This document shows positions 58,018 to 64,000 of a stretch of 64,000 nt of DNA, in pieces. The notes beneath the pieces were generated by a model. That model ran no database searches and was not told the DNA's origin. It was given only the letters and a program-made list of their open reading frames with translations. The DNA is from Chitinophaga pinensis. GTDB taxonomy: Bacteria > Bacteroidota > Bacteroidia > Chitinophagales > CAMDFR01. Made by a program: the position numbers and the translations under genes. Positions within the stretch are counted from its first letter, which is position 1, and every line of letters starts with the position of its first letter. The stretch covers positions 26,253-90,252 of the forward strand of contig CAMDFR010000010.1 in NCBI GenBank assembly GCA_945897725.1. Reading direction: 5' to 3'.

Positions 58018-58150
58018 ATGTGGGTTGATACAGGTGAACGTAGCTTGCGCAAAGGATAGCAGCGGAAAGCCCGGAATGTAATGAGGACTTGTAGCGAATA
58101 GCCTGGTGGCTCCCGATGGCCAACGGGACAGAAGAGACAGGCGCCCATAC
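58018..58150. repeat. GC-rich structured intergenic element C
   Basis: This lies between the rpoC terminator and the purD promoter. It is GC-rich against an AT-rich background and contains motifs such as TTGCGCAA, GGATAGCAGCGGAAAGCCCG and a CCCGAT...ACGGGA hairpin. No open frame. Similar strings recur between genes in other Bacteroidota genomes as I recall them, but I cannot check this here. Confidence 0.5.
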
Positions 58151-58165
58151 CATTTTATTATTCAT

Positions 58166-58173
58166 TACTTTTG
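58166..58173 (+). promoter_or_regulatory. Putative -7 element for purD
   Basis: TACTTTTG is an exact TAnnTTTG match 18 bases before ATG 58192. It overlaps the in-frame TTG at 58171, which therefore cannot be the start. Confidence 0.5.
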
Positions 58174-58191
58174 CGTTTAAATATTTTTATT

Positions 58192-59457
58192 ATGAATATT
58201 CTTTTGTTAGGCAGTGGTGGAAGGGAACATGCCTTGGCTTGGAAGTTGGCTCAAAGTCCGTTGTGTGATAATTTATTTATTGGATCCGGAAATACTGGAA
58301 CAGAACAATGTGGCGTGAATGTTCCGATGGATATCATGAATTTTGAAATGGTGGCCGACTTTTCTGAGAAGAATAATATTGATCTAATTGTTGTGGGACC
58401 AGATGATCCAGTCTGTGCAGGAGCTTTTGATTTTCTTAGCAAGAAAGGCTTTAAGACATTTGCTCCATCCAAGCAAGCAGCAAGGTTAGAAGGCAGTAAA
58501 TCCTATGCGAAAGAGTTTATGAAGCGCCACGACATACCAACGGCAGATTATATAGAGGTGACGAAAGAAAATCTTGCTGAAGGCATTGAACATATAAGAC
58601 AGAGCAAGGCGCCCTATGTATTGAAGGCCGATGGTTTGGCAGCAGGGAAGGGCGTTTTGATATTGCATCAGCAGGAGCAAGCGGAAAGAGCGTTGAGAGG
58701 AATGATAGAGGAGTCGAAATTCGGCGATGCGGGATCAAAAGTAGTGATAGAGGCATTCCTAGACGGAATTGAATTTTCTGTCTTTGTTGTTACAGATGGT
58801 GTAGAATATAAAATTATTCCAAATGCAAAGGATTATAAACGCGTAGGAGAAGGCGAAACAGGTCTGAATACAGGTGGTATGGGAGCGATTTCTCCAGTGC
58901 CATTTGTAGACCAAGCCTTAATGCAAAAGGTGGAGGAGCGCATTATAAAACCAACAATTGATGGCCTTGTGAAGGATGGATTGACATACAAAGGATTTGT
59001 TTATTTTGGATTGATAAAAGTAGGCGATGACCCGATTGTGATTGAATATAATTGTAGAATGGGCGACCCAGAAACCGAAGTAGTGATGCCACGTTTAAAA
59101 AATGATTTGGCAGATTTGATGATGGCTACTTTTGATGGAACATTAAAAGATAAGAAGATTGAAGAGGATGAAAGGGCTTGCTGTACGGTTGTTTTGGCTA
59201 GTGGAGGTTATCCTGAAACATTTGAAAAGAGTAAAGTAATTACCGGTCTGCCTATAGAAGATCAAAATGTCATGGTTTTTCATGCAGGGATGAAGCGAAC
59301 TGGTGATTCGTTGGTAACAGCAGGCGGCAGGGTGATGATGATTTCGTCTTTTGGTGATGATCTAAAGGATGCCTTGAATCATTCACTCAGAGTGGCTGAT
59401 AGTATTCATTTTGATAATAAATATTTCAGACGGGATATTGGCTTTGAATTTAATTAA
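58192..59457 (+). CDS. purD: Phosphoribosylamine-glycine ligase
   Basis: A 421-residue ATP-grasp enzyme (EC 6.3.4.13), second step of purine synthesis. Start MNILLLGSGGREHALAWKLA, ATP-grasp motifs VLKADGLAAGKGV, GTGLNTGGMGAISP-like (GETGLNTGGMGAISP) and EYNCRMGDPETEVVM. ATG 58192 is chosen because the upstream in-frame TTG lies within the -7 box. Single gene. Confidence 0.96.
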   Translation: MNILLLGSGGREHALAWKLAQSPLCDNLFIGSGNTGTEQCGVNVPMDIMNFEMVADFSEKNNIDLIVVGPDDPVCAGAFDFLSKKGFKTFAPSKQAARLEGSKSYAKEFMKRHDIPTADYIEVTKENLAEGIEHIRQSKAPYVLKADGLAAGKGVLILHQQEQAERALRGMIEESKFGDAGSKVVIEAFLDGIEFSVFVVTDGVEYKIIPNAKDYKRVGEGETGLNTGGMGAISPVPFVDQALMQKVEERIIKPTIDGLVKDGLTYKGFVYFGLIKVGDDPIVIEYNCRMGDPETEVVMPRLKNDLADLMMATFDGTLKDKKIEEDERACCTVVLASGGYPETFEKSKVITGLPIEDQNVMVFHAGMKRTGDSLVTAGGRVMMISSFGDDLKDALNHSLRVADSIHFDNKYFRRDIGFEFN

Positions 59458-59483
59458 ATGATGGCTCTGCTATTTTAGAGAAG

Positions 59484-60761
59484 CTAGGTATTGGATTCGG
59501 CATTCATTTCATTTTCTTGCAGTTCTTTCTTGTATTCTGAGGGGGTTACTCCTGTGTATTGTTTGAAAATGTTATTGAAGGACGATTTTGAGTTAAAGCC
59601 ACAATCATAAGCAATGGCTAGCAAAGTTAGATGTGCAAATTTCTTATCTGCAATCTTCTTTTTTACAGCTTCAATTCTATATTCATTGATATAGTTGAAA
59701 AAGTTTTTACCAATGTTGTTATTCAATACTTGAGTGAGGTGATGCTTGTTAATGTTTAGAGCAGTAGAAAGATCTTGTATGGTTAGTTCGGCAATTAAAT
59801 AAGGTCTTTCCTCTATCATGTATTTTTGAAGGTTTCCAATAATAACCTTAATTTCTTCTTCCTTAAGTCCTGATTTTTTATATCTCTCCTCTTCGATAAT
59901 TCCTTTCTCAGTTGAGGGTATAATGCTGTTATCGTTTTGTGGATGATCTTGTTTTGACATCATTTGTCCTACTCTATGAATTGGAGTGTCGATATAATTA
60001 TCTTCTATGCTCAGTCCAGCATTAAGAATGGTATTGTCTTCGTTTTTGATGTTATCTATTCTGAAGATAGTAGGTTGCCGTAGACCAAAATAACTGACAG
60101 AAAACGCCAATAGAGTTAAGCCTATACTTGAAACAATATTGCTTTCGATAACATGTTTAAATGAAACCGCATTGATTCCACCCACGATAAAATAAATGAG
60201 AAAAGTAGTGCCGAATAATAAAGCAATATAGTTTAACCAGAAGAGCTTTGATTTTCCGGTTTCGTAAGAAAGCGTATCCCGAATCTGCTTTCGATAATTT
60301 TTAAGAATAGTGAAAGTGAAAATCGTGTAAATGAGAATGGAGGTGAAGTAGGAAATGGCATAAATAATTCTTGCCCAAAGAAGATGATCATGATTCAGAA
60401 ATACGGATTCATCAAAGGACAGTGAATCTCCAAACACAAAGAAATACAAAATAGTAAGGACAAGAAATGGTCCGAAGTGAAGAAAATGCTTGGCACGTAG
60501 CTTTGCCTCCTCATTGGTCAAAAATTTGGTGTATAAATAAAGGAATGGACCAAAGGTAAGGGGTATTAACCCAGCACTAAATTGTATATTGAAAAACTCT
60601 TTATGTTCTTCATTCAATAGAAAAAGCAAGAATTTGAAGGCAATAGTGAGTAGCCATGCTAAAAGCACCTTATCAGGTGGAAATTTCTTTTTCTTTGTAA
60701 GCACCAAGATAGCTGCGAACAAGCATTGGGCAATACCGATATATAAGATAGCTGAAATCAT
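59484..60761 (-). CDS. Membrane-bound AraC-type transcriptional regulator (7TM plus HTH)
   Basis: A 425-residue protein. Residues 1 to about 240 contain seven hydrophobic helices (ISAILYIGIAQCLFAAILVL..., FLHFGPFLVLTILYFFVFG). Residues about 315-415 form an AraC/XylS double helix-turn-helix (LTIQDLSTALNINKHHLTQVL, TLLAIAYDCGFNSKSSFNNIFKQYTG). This architecture, a membrane sensor joined directly to an AraC DNA-binding domain, is frequent in Bacteroidota. It follows the DUF2147 gene by 18 bases on the same strand, so the two are probably an operon. The signal it senses is unknown. Confidence 0.9.
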   Translation of the reverse strand: MISAILYIGIAQCLFAAILVLTKKKKFPPDKVLLAWLLTIAFKFLLFLLNEEHKEFFNIQFSAGLIPLTFGPFLYLYTKFLTNEEAKLRAKHFLHFGPFLVLTILYFFVFGDSLSFDESVFLNHDHLLWARIIYAISYFTSILIYTIFTFTILKNYRKQIRDTLSYETGKSKLFWLNYIALLFGTTFLIYFIVGGINAVSFKHVIESNIVSSIGLTLLAFSVSYFGLRQPTIFRIDNIKNEDNTILNAGLSIEDNYIDTPIHRVGQMMSKQDHPQNDNSIIPSTEKGIIEEERYKKSGLKEEEIKVIIGNLQKYMIEERPYLIAELTIQDLSTALNINKHHLTQVLNNNIGKNFFNYINEYRIEAVKKKIADKKFAHLTLLAIAYDCGFNSKSSFNNIFKQYTGVTPSEYKKELQENEMNAESNT

Positions 60762-60779
60762 TTCTACTAGTTACAATTA

Positions 60780-61223
60780 TTATTTAACACCCACATATAT
60801 TTTAGTACTACCAAGAAAGGATAGGAACCACCAATAGCCATGTACTTCTAGATTGCCATCACTATTAATTCTCATTTTGCCATTGTAGGTATTCCCATTT
60901 TCAAAATTGTAAATTTCTCCACTTTTCCATTTTTCCTTTCCGGGCCTATACTCGAACTTTAAGAAAACATCTATTCCTGTTAATTGTCTGCTTCTATGAT
61001 TTGGATTTTCATTATATACATCTCTTTTAAGTTCACCTTCCGAAACACTATTTTTGAGCCAATGTATTTTACCATAATAAAAATTGTTTTTAACATAGAT
61101 TTCTATGATTTGCGTTTTATCAGGTGAATACCAAAGACCAATAATGGCATCTTTAGTTTGTTGTGAAAAGACGGGTAGAATGGCTGTGAGAAAAATAGCA
61201 AGCAGCAAAAAATTCTTTTTCAT
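60780..61223 (-). CDS. DUF2147 exported protein
   Basis: A 147-residue protein with a signal peptide (MKKNFLLLAIFLTAILPVFSQ). The mature lipocalin-like part starts IIGLWYSPDKTQIIEIY and has the DUF2147 pattern IDVFLKFEYRPGKEKWKSG, GNTYNGKMRI and EVHGYWWFLSFLG. It is a small periplasmic or surface protein of unknown function. First gene of an operon with the 7TM-AraC regulator; a -7 box (TAGCTTTG, minus strand) lies at 61259-61252. Confidence 0.88.
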   Translation of the reverse strand: MKKNFLLLAIFLTAILPVFSQQTKDAIIGLWYSPDKTQIIEIYVKNNFYYGKIHWLKNSVSEGELKRDVYNENPNHRSRQLTGIDVFLKFEYRPGKEKWKSGEIYNFENGNTYNGKMRINSDGNLEVHGYWWFLSFLGSTKIYVGVK

Positions 61224-61251
61224 GTTGTTTTGATATCGCTAGATGATGAAG

Positions 61252-61259
61252 CAAAGCTA
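61252..61259 (-). promoter_or_regulatory. Putative -7 element for the DUF2147-AraC operon
   Basis: On the minus strand TAGCTTTG is an exact TAnnTTTG match 29 bases before the DUF2147 ATG. No clear -33 box. Confidence 0.45.
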
Positions 61260-61327
61260 AGTGATGTTAAGTTAATATCAGTCTATTTTTTTCTGATCAT
61301 AAATGCTTCGATTTTATCGGATAAAGC

Positions 61328-61367
61328 AAAAAAAAGACCTGTTAAGATTTTTACATCTTAACAGGTC
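61328..61367 (-). terminator. Minus-strand terminator with no gene in front of it
   Basis: A 13-bp perfect stem GACCTGTTAAGAT (61336-61348) / ATCTTAACAGGTC (61355-61367), loop 6. T8 follows on the minus strand and none on the plus strand. It therefore ends a transcript that comes from the right on the minus strand, where no protein gene is seen. Confidence 0.75.
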
Positions 61368-61432
61368 GAAACGAAACACCCCTATTTTGAATTTCAAAAG
61401 TTTAGGACAATTGAAATATTTCTTTTTATTTG
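61328..61432 (-). ncRNA. Candidate small RNA ending at the orphan terminator
   Basis: On the minus strand a promoter-like TATGCTTTGTTTG (61451-61439) is followed by about 100 bases without a credible ORF, then the strong terminator. The 650-base gap 61224-61871 otherwise holds only the DUF2147 promoter, a 13-base direct repeat and the metallopeptidase promoter. The -7 match is imperfect, so the start is a guess. Confidence 0.35.
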
Positions 61433-61485
61433 ATGATGCAAACAAAGCATATTTAAAAATACTGCGCGCCTTTCTTTAGAAACTC

Positions 61486-61532
61486 TTTAAAAGATTGACG
61501 TCCAAGTTTTGTGGGGTGATTTAAAAGATTGA
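61486..61532. repeat. 13-bp direct repeat pair in the intergenic gap
   Basis: TTTAAAAGATTGA occurs at 61486-61498 and again at 61520-61532, a 34-base period. It could be tandem sites for a regulator or simple AT-rich chance; no gene is adjacent. Confidence 0.4.
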
Positions 61533-61830
61533 TAATCAATTATTTTTTATTTTGTTGGCATTTAATTGGGACTTGTTTCTTTTATAAATCTCTGAATGTA
61601 AAATACACATGTGTCATTTTAGGAGTAAAAAAAGCCCTATACTGAGTTTACTGAGGAGCAATATTGAACTGGAATGTAGTGTTTTTAGATTGCTGAGTTA
61701 TTGCAAATAAAATGGTCACTGGAAAAAAAAGCACTTCAAAATCTCTGACGAAACAACAATATTATGCTGAAATTATGTTAAAACAAGAAGTATTGTCATA
61801 AAATCTACTATGTAGCATACTTGTTGTTGC

Positions 61831-61838
61831 TATATTTG
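61831..61838 (+). promoter_or_regulatory. Putative -7 element for the metallopeptidase gene
   Basis: TATATTTG is an exact TAnnTTTG match 33 bases before ATG 61872. The -33 box is unclear. Confidence 0.45.
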
Positions 61839-61871
61839 TTGAATCTATTATTAAAGTTAAATAAACAAAAG

Positions 61872-62570
61872 ATGAATTTTTCATTGTTGATGATTACCAT
61901 CATTTTTGCCTTAATCGGCATGGTCGTTAGTTTTGTATTAAAAAGTAAATTCTCGAAGTATAGTCGAGTTCCTTTGCGTGCGGGCTTTTCTGGAAAAGAG
62001 ATTGCAGATAAAATGCTGCGCGCTCATGGAATTTATGATGTGAGTATTACTTGTGTACCAGGACAATTAACTGACCATTACAATCCTACTGATAAAACGG
62101 TAAACTTAAGTCCAGAGGTATATGAAGGAAGAAGTATAGCAGCCGCGGCTGTTGCTGCCCATGAATGCGGACATGCAGTCCAACATGCTACAGCATATAG
62201 CATGCTTAGTATGAGATCGAAACTCGTACCTATTGTTAATTTTAGTAATAATATCTTGCATTGGGTCTTTATGCTTGGTTTCTTAGGGATGGCATTTGGC
62301 ATGTTAAACAATTACTATGTTTTAGTTGGTATTATCGTACTTCAATCAATCGTGACATTGTTTTCCTTGGTTACCTTACCTGTGGAAATAGATGCATCAA
62401 GAAGAGCACTAGCTTTTGTTGAAACAAGTCGTATCACACAGTCTGAGGAAGAGTATCATGGAGCGAAAGATGCGTTGACTTGGGCAGGTTTGACCTATTT
62501 TGTGGCTGCATTAGCCTCTATTGCTCAGTTAACTTATTTTATCTTGAGATTAAATAGTCGAAGATCTTAA
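61872..62570 (+). CDS. Membrane zinc metallopeptidase, YugP-like
   Basis: A 232-residue membrane protein of the neutral zinc metallopeptidase family (YugP/DUF2268-like naming varies). It has one N-terminal helix (MNFSLLMITIIFALIGMVVSFVL in outline), the zinc motif HECGH at 97-101 within AAVAAHECGHAVQHA, then three further helices. The substrate is unknown; a membrane quality-control role is inferred. ATG 61872 is preferred over the TTG/ATG-like start at 61821 because the promoter lies between them. Confidence 0.9.
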   Translation: MNFSLLMITIIFALIGMVVSFVLKSKFSKYSRVPLRAGFSGKEIADKMLRAHGIYDVSITCVPGQLTDHYNPTDKTVNLSPEVYEGRSIAAAAVAAHECGHAVQHATAYSMLSMRSKLVPIVNFSNNILHWVFMLGFLGMAFGMLNNYYVLVGIIVLQSIVTLFSLVTLPVEIDASRRALAFVETSRITQSEEEYHGAKDALTWAGLTYFVAALASIAQLTYFILRLNSRRS

Positions 62571-62612
62571 GAGATTCATTCAATGTCTGAACATTTCTAG
62601 ATAAGCAAGAAC

Positions 62613-62652
62613 AAAAAAAAGGGACTATCCGTCGGATAGTCCCTTTTTTTTG
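62613..62652. terminator. Bidirectional terminator between convergent genes
   Basis: A 10-bp perfect stem GGGACTATCC (62621-62630) / GGATAGTCCC (62634-62643), loop GTC, flanked by A8 and T8. It serves both the metallopeptidase gene and the minus-strand T9SS protein. Confidence 0.9.
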
Positions 62653-62667
62653 ATTGATTAACTTGTA

Positions 62668-64000
62668 TTAATCTTTATTGACCACTATTCTTCTAGTTTC
62701 ACTATAACCGTTAGCGGTTAATCTAACGAAGTATAGACCAGAAGCAATTCCTTTTAAATTCAATGGATAGGTTCCAGTGATCTTAGGTTGGTTTACTTTG
62801 TCTGCCATCATCACTTTTCCTTGAGCGTCCACAAGGATAATATCTAGGATGGTAGCCTCAGTAGGTAGTGAATAGCTCACCGTAGCATTTGACATTGCTG
62901 GATTAGGATAAATACTCATTTCCCAAGTAGCCTCGTTTATGTTTGCAATAGCAGTTCCCACAGAGAGATTAAGAGTCACTACAGAATCGCAACCAGCAGT
63001 ATTAGTAAGCGTGTCTTTGTAAACACCAGGTTGTGTAAGATTTACCCCGTTAAATAGGTATGAAGTGCCAGTTGTAATTGTTGTTGTAATGGTGCCAGTG
63101 CTAGTTGCCAGTACGGTTAAATTTAAAGTTACGACAGAATCACAACCAGTAATGTTGCTGAGTGTATCTTCAAACACGCCAGCAGTTGTTCGGTTAATTC
63201 CATTGAAAAGATAAGCATCTCCTGGACAAATACTTTCATCAATTGTGCCAGTTGAAGCAGCTCTAACTGTTAAGTTTAAAGTTACGACAGAGTCACAACC
63301 AAGTGCATTTGTAAAAGTATCTAAATATGCACCAGTTACTGATAGCGTAGCCCCATTAAAAGTATATGACGCGCCAGCGCAAACTGTTTGATCAACGGTC
63401 CCAGTAGAAGTAGGCGCAACCGTAAGGTTGAGTGTTACGACAGAATCACAGCCAGCCACATTCGTAAACGTATCAAGATAAGTACCACCGATATTTATGA
63501 GTACACCATTGAACAATACAGGTTGATTGCTACAAGTTGTTTGAGTAGAAGCAGAAGCACTAGTAGCAAAAACGCTAGCACTTACGCGCGTTCTTTTTCT
63601 AGATACACAACCAGTAGAAATGTTTCTCACTTCTGCATAATAGATAGTTGTTGTAGCAATAGAAGGTGTGGCAAATGTAGTCGTACCAACCCCTCCCGTT
63701 AAAATAGCACCACCTAAAGAATCTGCATACCAATCTATGGTTTGACCAGCAGCAGTAGGCATAGCAGAAATTGTTACACTACCAGTTCCGCATCTAACGC
63801 CATTTGTAACAATAGGTGCATCAATCTTGATGACATTTACTCTTACTGCAGAACGAGACGTTGCGCAATAGCTAGAGCCACCCCAAGTAAATACGATAGA
63901 GCCATTTCCAGTCTTGAATGCGTTAGTATATATTCCTCCAATTACGCCTCCAACGTATGAAGATCCGCCGCCGCCGCCAGAGCCCCAGTTTCCACCGCCA
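62668..64000 (-). CDS. T9SS-secreted repeat protein, 5' end beyond the window
   Basis: The frame is open from the right edge to TAA at 62668; at least 443 residues are visible and no start is in view. The edge region is Gly-rich (GSGGGGGSSYVGG), then an Ig-like segment (IVFTWGGSSYCATSRSAV). Four 51-residue repeats follow, each ending GCDSVVTLNL. The final 84 residues are a type A T9SS sorting domain (SIYPNPAMSNATVSYSLP ... GIASGLYFVRLTANG ... RRIVVNKD). The ATG at 63762 is internal, not the start. It is a large cell-surface or secreted protein, possibly an adhesin. Confidence 0.88.
   Translation of the reverse strand, partial: GGGNWGSGGGGGSSYVGGVIGGIYTNAFKTGNGSIVFTWGGSSYCATSRSAVRVNVIKIDAPIVTNGVRCGTGSVTISAMPTAAGQTIDWYADSLGGAILTGGVGTTTFATPSIATTTIYYAEVRNISTGCVSRKRTRVSASVFATSASASTQTTCSNQPVLFNGVLINIGGTYLDTFTNVAGCDSVVTLNLTVAPTSTGTVDQTVCAGASYTFNGATLSVTGAYLDTFTNALGCDSVVTLNLTVRAASTGTIDESICPGDAYLFNGINRTTAGVFEDTLSNITGCDSVVTLNLTVLATSTGTITTTITTGTSYLFNGVNLTQPGVYKDTLTNTAGCDSVVTLNLSVGTAIANINEATWEMSIYPNPAMSNATVSYSLPTEATILDIILVDAQGKVMMADKVNQPKITGTYPLNLKGIASGLYFVRLTANGYSETRRIVVNKD
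62953..63555 (-). repeat. Four tandem 153-bp (51-residue) repeats
   Basis: The CDSVVTLNL motif recurs at exact 51-residue steps (residues 105, 156, 207 and 258 counted from the internal Met at 63762). Each unit has the pattern C-x(4)-SYxFNG-x(9)-G-x-Y-x-DTxTN-xxGCDSVVTLNLTV. The last unit has lost its first Cys (TITTTITTGTSY). Confidence 0.85.

Noticed and set aside
62953..63555. CRISPR-like array
   Set aside because: The 153-bp repeats are in frame and coding, with no unique spacers of constant length, and belong to a repeat protein.

Overview
The window is AT-rich bacterial DNA from a member of the Bacteroidota, probably a Chitinophagales- or Saprospirales-like lineage; the exact family cannot be fixed from the sequence alone. 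Evidence for this: a type IX secretion (T9SS) sorting domain, a TonB-dependent receptor with an N-terminal carboxypeptidase-regulatory-like domain, a PorV/PorQ-type outer-membrane protein, DUF3857/transglutaminase proteins, a C-terminally fused DAHP synthase/chorismate mutase, almost no Shine-Dalgarno sequences, and many matches to the Bacteroidota promoter TTTG-N19-21-TAnnTTTG. No phage, transposase, CRISPR array or rRNA gene was seen.

Layout. 1-2132: tail of a gene that may be a biotin carboxylase, a tiny Lys-rich gene, and hutU. 2198-9386: a run of three exported proteins (TPR plus MORN-variant repeats, then two DUF3857/transglutaminase-fold proteins, the second apparently lacking its catalytic Cys). 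9403-16576: DAHP synthase/chorismate mutase, an endonuclease/exonuclease/phosphatase-fold protein, a DUF1015 protein, an RhlE-like DEAD-box helicase with a TTG start, and an SF1 helicase; two GC-rich structured intergenic elements lie here. 16613-23367 (minus strand): an inorganic-carbon operon SulP - beta-carbonic anhydrase - DabA - DabB. Upstream of it is a small exported protein whose promoter lies inside a perfect 38-bp palindrome. 23937-29208: rpmF-yceD-pdxA-leucyl aminopeptidase on the minus strand, divergent from rsmA and a hydroxyacid dehydrogenase.

29416-38702: a surface operon of TonB receptor, 1423-aa secreted protein and PorV-like barrel. 38786-44675: greA (hairpin in its leader), a HIT protein, ruvC, a flippase-like membrane protein, a large membrane protein, rpsU, xerC and hpf. 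44803-57958: the translation/transcription locus, with tRNA-Thr, Tyr, Gly, Thr, then tuf, tRNA-Trp, secE, nusG, rplK-A-J-L, rpoB and rpoC. 58192-64000: purD, a membrane-bound AraC-type regulator with a DUF2147 protein, a 650-bp gap with a candidate small RNA, a YugP-like metallopeptidase, and the 3' part of a T9SS-secreted repeat protein that runs off the window.

Most genes are housekeeping. The parts most worth following up are the SulP/CA/DabAB carbon operon, the 38-bp palindrome, the hairpins in the greA and xerC leaders, the three GC-rich intergenic elements, and the TonB/secreted/PorV operon.
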